Source: a bacterium | GTDB lineage: Bacteria; JAUVQV01; DATDCY01 | Assembly: GCA_036524115.1 (NCBI GenBank) | Contig: DATDCY010000099.1 | Span: 1 to 9,416 of the forward strand | DNA: 9,416 nt | Direction of reading: 5' to 3' | Part shown: one piece after another, positions 5,737 to 9,416 of the stretch | How the letters are laid out: each line of letters begins with the position of its first letter | Numbering within the stretch: the first letter of the stretch is position 1 | Notes under the pieces: model-generated | What the model was told of the DNA's origin: nothing | What the model saw: only the letters and a program-made list of their open reading frames with translations | The model's database searches: none | Translations under genes and position numbers: made by a program

Positions 5737-7353
5737 TCACCCTTCCTTTCGCGAGCGCGCCGTCCAGAGGCGGGCGGTCAGGTGGGCTGCGATGACCCCG
5801 AAGCCGCCGGCGAGCGCCAGCACCAGGAGCCAGTCGAGCACGATCGAGCGGGTGCCGCCCAGGGCGTAAAAGTCGGGCACCGCGATGACCGCGCCCGCCT
5901 CGGTGAGCATCTTCTGCGTGCCCTTGAAGTCCTTGGGGCGGCCGTCGTCGCGGGCGAGGCTCAGGGCCACGCTGTCGAAGGCCTTCGACCCGGCCTCGTG
6001 GCAGCTCTCGCAGCTGCGCACGGCGCCGGACTTGGCGGCGAGGCGGTGCGCCGCCGCGCCGCGGGCGACCTCGAGCCGGCCGACCACCTCGAGCTTCGCG
6101 GCGGACGCCGTGCGCTTGGACTCGAGCAGGTTCACGGCGTTCCAGAGCCCGAGCCCGTCGATGCCGCTGCCGTTGCCGAGGACCTTGTCGGCGTCGGGGC
6201 CCAGCGCCTCCCGGACCTCGCGCTCGGTCAGCGTGCGGCCGGTGCCCTTCTCGGTCAGGCGCAGCGCCACGACCCGCTGCGCGGTCGGCGCGTGGCAGGC
6301 GGCGCAGGAGACGGACTCCAGGTGCAGCGCGGCGTTCGGGAGCCAGGCGTCGTGGGTCTTGGCGGCGGCGGGATGGCACCCGATGCAGGCGGCCTTCACC
6401 AACGCCGGGTTCGCGGTGCCGCGCACGTCGTGGGCGCGGTGGCAGTCCGAGCAGAGCGGGGCGTCCAGGTGGCTCTCCGTAGCGCGCGCGGTGCCGTGCA
6501 TGCTCCCGGCATAGGCTGTGAAGATGTCACCGTGGCAGGCGCGGCACGGCGAGCCGGTGAGCGTCGCGTACCGCTCCTTCGGCGCGACCTCGTGGGCGCT
6601 GTGGCAGTCCGTGCACCCGGGGGCGCCGGGGACGCCCGAGCGCAGCAGCGTGTAGTGGATGCTCCCCTCGATCTGGCGCAGCTTCTCGCTGTGGCAGGTG
6701 GCGCAGGCCCTGGTCGAGGCGACCGCGTGGGTCTGCCCGGCGCTCGGGTGCGCGCCGCCCTTGAAGTCCGCGTGGCAGTCGACGCAGGCGTGGTCCGGGT
6801 GGACCGAGGCCTTGAGCTTCGCCACGTCCACGCGGATCGAGTAGGTCCCGCCGCCCGGCCGCTGGGCCACGATGGAGCGCGAGTGGCAGCGCAGGCAGTA
6901 GTCGTTGCCGGCGGTCGGCCCGCTGAGCGTCGCGGCGCGCGCGATCTGGTGGGAGCCGTGGCACTCGCCGCAGGTGACCTTCGGGTTGTCCGTGACGACG
7001 CCCGCGTGCTGGGCCTTGGCCTTGAGCTTGGCCGCGGGGTGGCAGCCGAGGCAGGCCTTCGAGGCGCCGGCGCGGTACTGCTCGATGCTCGCAACCGGCT
7101 TGCCCTCGGGGTGGGAGTCGAGGTTGATGCCGGGGTGGCACCCCTGGCACTCGACGCCCTTGTGCACCGAGGCGCCCAGCTCCTTGGCCGTGACGGCCAG
7201 GGCGAGCGTCTCTCCCGCCTGGGTCTTGAGCGTGAGCGACTCGTCGTCGTGGCAGTCCAGGCACGGGCTCCAGTCCGGCGCCTTGGCGGCGAAGGCCGTC
7301 GTGGCGACGAGCAGCAGGCCCGCGGCGAGCACCGAGATCACGCGAGTTCTCAT
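5737..7353 (-). CDS. Thirteen-haem periplasmic cytochrome c with C-terminal membrane anchor
   Basis: The 538-residue product carries 13 CxxCH haem c motifs, starting at residues 31, 69, 101, 128, 153, 190, 217, 247, 270, 301, 323, 350 and 448. It opens with a Sec signal peptide (MRTRVISVLAAGLLLVATTA, cleavage near AFA-A) and ends with a membrane helix at about 504-527 and a basic cytoplasmic tail, so the haem domain is periplasmic and tethered. The first twelve haems are closely packed, with paired-CxxCH and CHxxH/CHxxHE-like elements as in cytochrome c3-like and nitrite-reductase-partner families. The 98-residue gap before haem 13 is a haem-free insert. The ATG at 7353 is chosen because the signal peptide starts there and AAGGAG lies 9 bases upstream. 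It is the second gene of the operon and the probable electron partner of the cytochrome b. The terminal acceptor or donor is unknown. Confidence 0.93.
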   Translation of the reverse strand: MRTRVISVLAAGLLLVATTAFAAKAPDWSPCLDCHDDESLTLKTQAGETLALAVTAKELGASVHKGVECQGCHPGINLDSHPEGKPVASIEQYRAGASKACLGCHPAAKLKAKAQHAGVVTDNPKVTCGECHGSHQIARAATLSGPTAGNDYCLRCHSRSIVAQRPGGGTYSIRVDVAKLKASVHPDHACVDCHADFKGGAHPSAGQTHAVASTRACATCHSEKLRQIEGSIHYTLLRSGVPGAPGCTDCHSAHEVAPKERYATLTGSPCRACHGDIFTAYAGSMHGTARATESHLDAPLCSDCHRAHDVRGTANPALVKAACIGCHPAAAKTHDAWLPNAALHLESVSCAACHAPTAQRVVALRLTEKGTGRTLTEREVREALGPDADKVLGNGSGIDGLGLWNAVNLLESKRTASAAKLEVVGRLEVARGAAAHRLAAKSGAVRSCESCHEAGSKAFDSVALSLARDDGRPKDFKGTQKMLTEAGAVIAVPDFYALGGTRSIVLDWLLVLALAGGFGVIAAHLTARLWTARSRKEG

Positions 7354-7388
7354 GGGCGTGGGCTCCTTCTGCCGTGTGCCGTCCACGT

Positions 7389-7940
7389 TCACTGCTTCCC
7401 GACGATCGCGCGCCAGCCGTAGCGGCCCATCATCCAGACCGCGATGAACGGGAACGCGAGGATGTAGGCCAGGCCGATGAACGGCGCCGCGAAGAACAGG
7501 CCGACGTTGCGGGCGACGCTCTCGGTCTTGACCGGCGCGACGGGCGCCTCGGCGGCGGGCGCCTGCTGCGGGGCCGCCACGCGCTCGCTGACGCGGGCGG
7601 CGACCTCCCCGATCACGTCCGGGGTCAGCGGCTTGTGGAGGAACTCGGCCACGCCGATGGCCTTGGCCTTCTCCTCGTCCTCCTGGCTCCCGTAGCCGGT
7701 GACGACCACGATGGGCAGCCAGGGGTTCATCTCCTTGATCCGCTTGGCCACTTCGAGGCCATCCGGGCCGGGCATCTTCAGGTCCATGAACACCATGTCG
7801 AAGTCCGCGCCCGCGTACTTGTCGAAGGCCTCCCGCCCGCTCAGCGCGGTGTCGACCTTGTAGCCCTTCTCCGTGAGGACGCGTTCGAAGCTCCTCCCGA
7901 CGACCTGGTCGTCATCGACCACCAGCACCCTCTTTTCCAT
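7389..7940 (-). CDS. Response-regulator receiver with hydrophobic C-terminal tail (paralogue 1)
   Basis: The 183-residue product has an intact receiver: D9/D10 pocket, D53 acceptor in FMDLKMPGPDG, T81 switch, K103. A short Ala/Pro/Val linker (about 122-138) joins it to the tail (140-183), whose hydrophobic core is NVGLFFAAPFIGLAY followed by ILAFPFIAVWMM and then a basic RYGWRAI. This is the same tail as in the last gene of the operon, so the pair arose by duplication, with the tail at least as well conserved as the receiver. There is no other output domain. The ATG at 7940 is preferred to the in-frame GTG at 7949, because the GTG lies inside the GGGAGG ribosome site that is 8 bases from the ATG. 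It is the first gene after the sigma-54 promoter and precedes the cytochrome c by 35 bp. Confidence 0.9.
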   Translation of the reverse strand: MEKRVLVVDDDQVVGRSFERVLTEKGYKVDTALSGREAFDKYAGADFDMVFMDLKMPGPDGLEVAKRIKEMNPWLPIVVVTGYGSQEDEEKAKAIGVAEFLHKPLTPDVIGEVAARVSERVAAPQQAPAAEAPVAPVKTESVARNVGLFFAAPFIGLAYILAFPFIAVWMMGRYGWRAIVGKQ

Positions 7941-8006
7941 CTCCTCCACCTCCCTCTCGGTTGTCCGACCTTCGGTTCTTGTCGGTGGTTCTCACCCCGG
8001 GGATAC

Positions 8007-8022
8007 AGCATCGAACGTGCCA
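8007..8022 (-). promoter_or_regulatory. Sigma-54 (RpoN) promoter for the cytochrome-receiver operon
   Basis: On the minus strand the sequence is TGGCACG-TTCG-ATGCT, against the consensus TGGCACG-N4-TTGCW. It matches 11 of the 12 specified positions, with the essential GG (-24) and GC (-12) at the correct spacing. Transcription would start at about 7996, giving a leader of about 55 nt to the first receiver gene at 7940. Sigma-54 promoters need an ATP-driven NtrC-type activator bound upstream; none is encoded in this window. Confidence 0.78.
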
Positions 8023-8044
8023 AGACAGAGCTGGCAGCGACCTA

Positions 8045-8062
8045 AACAGATATTGTTCTGTT
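8045..8062. promoter_or_regulatory. Inverted repeat upstream of the sigma-54 promoter
   Basis: AACAGA (8045-8050) and TCTGTT (8057-8062) form perfect 6-bp arms around a 6-bp spacer, about 50-67 bp upstream of the predicted start. This is a plausible protein-binding operator; the regulator is unknown. Confidence 0.4.
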
Positions 8063-8092
8063 ATTACGATCGGTTATGATTACTACCACGCG

Positions 8093-8101
8093 TTACTGTA
8101 A
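8093..8101. promoter_or_regulatory. TTACTGTAA palindrome
   Basis: A 9-base palindrome contains the CTGTAA half-site that recurs at 8180-8201. It lies about 100 bp upstream of the predicted sigma-54 start, a normal distance for an enhancer-binding-protein site. Confidence 0.35.
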
Positions 8102-8179
8102 TGATTATTCCGGACCTGCAAGCCGCCGGTAAGTACATTTCGCCTATACATAGCGATCGCCTACGCAAACAAGTAATTG

Positions 8180-8201
8180 CTGTAATAACCATCTCTTACA
8201 G
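8180..8201. promoter_or_regulatory. CTGTAA-N10-TTACAG inverted repeat, candidate activator site
   Basis: CTGTAA at 8180-8185 and TTACAG at 8196-8201 form a two-fold symmetric site with centres one helical turn and a half apart, about 185-205 bp upstream of the predicted sigma-54 start. It shares its half-site with the palindrome at 8093-8101. The geometry suits a dimeric NtrC-type activator. Confidence 0.45.
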
Positions 8202-8289
8202 TTCTAGATCCTTGTATATCTTCCCTGTACGCGCGGCCCTTTGTGTACGGCTTTTCTGACTCAGGAACGCCGGCGATTCGGACGTCACG

Positions 8290-8309
8290 AAAAAAATCCC
8301 GGCTGCCGG
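8290..8309 (-). terminator. Weak terminator-like hairpin on the minus strand
   Basis: Read on the minus strand, CCGG-CAG-CCGG is followed within two bases by a run of seven Ts (8296 to 8290). The stem is only 4-5 bp, so it is weak. No minus-strand gene lies upstream of it in the window. It could insulate the cytochrome operon from antisense transcripts or end a short RNA. Confidence 0.25.
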
Positions 8310-8346
8310 ACCTCGGATGCCCCAACTCCTCCCCAACTCTTTTGGC

Positions 8347-8374
8347 TTGACAACCGGCCCAATCCGAAGATAAT
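8347..8374 (+). promoter_or_regulatory. Sigma-70 promoter of rplU-rpmA
   Basis: TTGACA (8347-8352) is a perfect -35, and GATAAT (8369-8374) matches the -10 at five of six positions with a 16-bp spacer. Transcription would start near 8381, giving a leader of about 36 nt to rplU. Confidence 0.75.
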
Positions 8375-8416
8375 CAGGACTCTTTCAGGACCGAACGTGC
8401 GAAGAGGAGGCTTGCG

Positions 8417-8746
8417 ATGTACACGATCCTTGAGACCGGCGGCAAGCAGTACCGTGTCGGCGTCGGCGACACCATCGACGTCGAGCTGCTCGGCGCGAAG
8501 AAGGGTGCGACGGTCGCCTTCGACCGGGTGCTGATGCTCGTCGGGGACGACCAGACCCTCGTCGGCCGCCCCACCCTCCCCCAGGTGAAGGTCACCGGCG
8601 AGGTGCTCAGCGACGACGAGGAGGACCCGGCGAAGGGCCCGAAGGTCACCGTCTTCAAGTTCAAGCGCCGCAAGAACATGCGCCGCAAGACCGGCCACCG
8701 CCAGCAGTACACCCGCGTGAAGATCAGCGGGATCACCGTCGCGTAA
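8417..8746 (+). CDS. rplU: 50S ribosomal protein L21
   Basis: The 109-residue product is a full-length L21, a 23S-rRNA-binding protein of the large subunit. Family hallmarks are the N-terminal MYTILETGGKQYRV, the VGRPTLP segment, and the basic KFKRRKNMRRKTGHRQQYTRVKI block at about 83-105 that contacts rRNA. AGGAGG lies 6 bases before the ATG at 8417. A strong sigma-70 promoter stands about 70 bp upstream, and rpmA follows after 12 bp in the usual L21-L27 order. No feature departs from a normal housekeeping copy. Confidence 0.98.
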   Translation: MYTILETGGKQYRVGVGDTIDVELLGAKKGATVAFDRVLMLVGDDQTLVGRPTLPQVKVTGEVLSDDEEDPAKGPKVTVFKFKRRKNMRRKTGHRQQYTRVKISGITVA

Positions 8747-8758
8747 GGAGATCGGACG

Positions 8759-9013
8759 ATGGCTCACAAGAAAGGTCAAGGCAGCTCGCGCAACGGCCGC
8801 GACAGCGCCGGGCAGCGCCTCGGCGTCAAGCGCTTCGGCGGCCAGACGGTCACCGCGGGGAGCATCCTCGTGCGCCAGCACGGCACCAACTACCACCCGG
8901 GCCCGAACGTCGCCATGGGGCGGGACTGCACGCTCTTCGCGAAGGTCGCCGGGAAGGTGGTCTTCCGCGTCATCGCCAACGGGCGCAAGCTCATCGGCAT
9001 CGAGGCGGTCTGA
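8759..9013 (+). CDS. rpmA: 50S ribosomal protein L27
   Basis: The 84-residue product is a full-length L27, whose N-terminal arm reaches the peptidyl-transferase centre. It begins directly with [16 protein letters not shown], so it lacks the cleavable N-terminal extension found in Firmicutes. Other family features are [28 protein letters not shown], and the C-terminal [12 protein letters not shown]-type end. Its ribosome site AAGGAG overlaps the rplU stop codon, 8 bases from the ATG, which supports translational coupling. Confidence 0.98.
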   Translation: MAHKKGQGSSRNGRDSAGQRLGVKRFGGQTVTAGSILVRQHGTNYHPGPNVAMGRDCTLFAKVAGKVVFRVIANGRKLIGIEAV

Positions 9014-9014
9014 C

Positions 9015-9042
9015 GCCGCTGCCGGCCGGTAGCCGGCGCGGC
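9015..9042 (+). other. Strong GC hairpin downstream of rpmA
   Basis: GCCGC-T-GCCGGC (9015-9026) pairs with GCCGGCGCGGC (9032-9042) to give 11 bp with a single bulged T around a CGGTA loop. It has no U-tract, so it is more likely an mRNA 3'-end stabiliser or pause element than a terminator. The true terminator follows 10 bp later. Confidence 0.5.
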
Positions 9043-9051
9043 GATCGAGAG

Positions 9052-9089
9052 CGAGGCGTGTCCAGCCGGGCACGCCTCGTTTGCTTTTT
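9052..9089 (+). terminator. Rho-independent terminator after rpmA
   Basis: CGAGGCGTG (9052-9060) pairs perfectly with CACGCCTCG (9071-9079), followed by TTTGCTTTTT. This is a classic intrinsic terminator, placed between rpmA and obgE only 12 bp before the obgE start codon, so obgE is transcribed by partial read-through or from a promoter not recognised here. Confidence 0.8.
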
Positions 9090-9101
9090 GGGGAAACGCA
9101 G

Positions 9102-9416
9102 ATGTTCGTTGACGAAGTCGCGATAACCGTCCAGGGGGGGCACGGCGGCCGCGGCTGCCTGAGCTTCCGGCGGGAGAAGTACATCCCGATGGGGGGACCC
9201 GACGGCGGCAACGGCGGCAAGGGCGCGGACGTCGTCGTCGAGGCCAACCCGCACATCAAGACGCTCGTCGACTTCCGTTTCCGCCCGATCCACCGCGCCC
9301 GCCACGGCGAGCACGGCCGCGGCAAGAACCAGTCCGGCGCCGCGGAGAAGGACATCGTGCTCCCGGTGCCGCAGGGCACGCTGGTGCGCAACAAGGCCAC
9401 CGGCGAGATCGTCGCC
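9102..9416 (+). CDS. obgE: GTPase Obg/CgtA (N-terminal part, cut by window edge)
   Basis: The first 105 residues are present and the frame is open to the window end. The sequence MFVDEVAITVQGGHGGRGCLSFRREKY, followed by MGGPDGGNGGKGADVVV, is the glycine-rich Obg fold that precedes the GTPase domain. Obg is an essential late 50S assembly factor that also links growth to stress signalling. Its GTP-binding motifs lie beyond the window. Position after rplU-rpmA is the common bacterial arrangement. The ribosome site is weak (GGGGAAAC, about 5-10 bases upstream) and sits immediately downstream of the intrinsic terminator, so expression may be deliberately set below that of the ribosomal proteins. 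Confidence 0.96.
   Translation, partial: MFVDEVAITVQGGHGGRGCLSFRREKYIPMGGPDGGNGGKGADVVVEANPHIKTLVDFRFRPIHRARHGEHGRGKNQSGAAEKDIVLPVPQGTLVRNKATGEIVA

Larger units (their letters stand above)
7941..8416. other. AT-rich divergent regulatory region, no gene
   Basis: This 476-bp stretch separates the minus-strand cytochrome operon from the plus-strand ribosomal-protein operon. Its centre (about 8040-8220) is much more AT-rich than anything around it. I see no credible coding sequence: short open frames lack family resemblance and ribosome sites. It holds a sigma-54 promoter, several inverted repeats, a minus-strand terminator-like hairpin and the rplU promoter, each listed separately. Confidence 0.8.

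Noticed and set aside
4655-6379. A single 574-codon minus-strand frame that would fuse a long N-terminal region to the stand-alone receiver
   Set aside because: Its upstream two-thirds are an off-frame reading of the cytochrome genes, rich in Arg and Pro. The receiver has its own ATG with a good ribosome site at 5077.
5095-7422. A 775-codon open frame on the plus strand
   Set aside because: It is antisense to the cytochrome b and c genes; the low stop frequency follows from high third-position GC. It has no family resemblance or ribosome site and is dominated by Arg/Ala/Gly/Val.
7941-7949. GTG start at 7949 for the first receiver
   Set aside because: The GTG lies within the ribosome binding sequence; the ATG at 7940 has GGGAGG 8 bases upstream and starts directly with the receiver's first strand.
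8153-8160. GCGATCGC octamer (resembles the cyanobacterial HIP1 repeat)
   Set aside because: It occurs once as a short palindrome in the regulatory region, and no second copy was noticed, so no repeat family is supported.
8285-9400. A 371-codon minus-strand frame over the ribosomal-protein genes
   Set aside because: It is antisense to rplU, rpmA and obgE, which are unmistakable on the plus strand.

Overview
This GC-rich window (about 70% by eye in most genes) looks like chromosomal DNA from a free-living, respiratory Gram-negative bacterium. A 13-haem cytochrome c, receiver proteins, a sigma-54-type promoter and the rplU-rpmA-obgE block together suggest a deltaproteobacterium-like (Desulfobacterota or similar) lineage. 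This assignment is inference, because no marker here fixes the taxon.

Layout: (1) 1-540, minus: the 5' part of folC, cut by the window edge. (2) 576-1256, plus: a secreted or periplasmic TPR protein diverging from folC across only 35 bp. (3) 1294-3792: an accessory island bounded by two inverted copies of a roughly 200-bp element that is itself a decayed palindrome. Inside are a Phd/YefM-type antitoxin that appears to have lost its C-terminus and its toxin, then two uncharacterised genes of clearly lower GC (about 50%), the first with a zinc ribbon. (4) 3902-7940, minus: a compact five-gene operon ending at a hairpin terminator. In transcription order it encodes a receiver with a hydrophobic C-terminal tail, a 13-haem membrane-anchored cytochrome c, a cytochrome b of the Ni/Fe-hydrogenase/thiosulfate-reductase type, a stand-alone receiver, and a second receiver with the same hydrophobic tail. 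(5) 7941-8416: an AT-rich regulatory region holding a strong sigma-54 promoter match facing the operon, several inverted repeats further upstream, and a sigma-70 promoter facing the other way. (6) 8417-9416, plus: rplU, rpmA, a terminator, and the start of obgE.

The part most likely to be new is the five-gene operon. Its cytochromes look like a quinol-linked b/c electron-transfer module. It is co-transcribed with three receivers that have no DNA-binding or enzymatic output domain, and two of those end in nearly the same membrane-type segment (core GLFFAAPFIGLAY). This suggests phosphorylation-dependent control at the membrane of a respiratory complex, or signalling from it. The second point of interest is the repeat-bounded island, where two unknown genes sit where a VapC-like toxin would normally follow its antitoxin.
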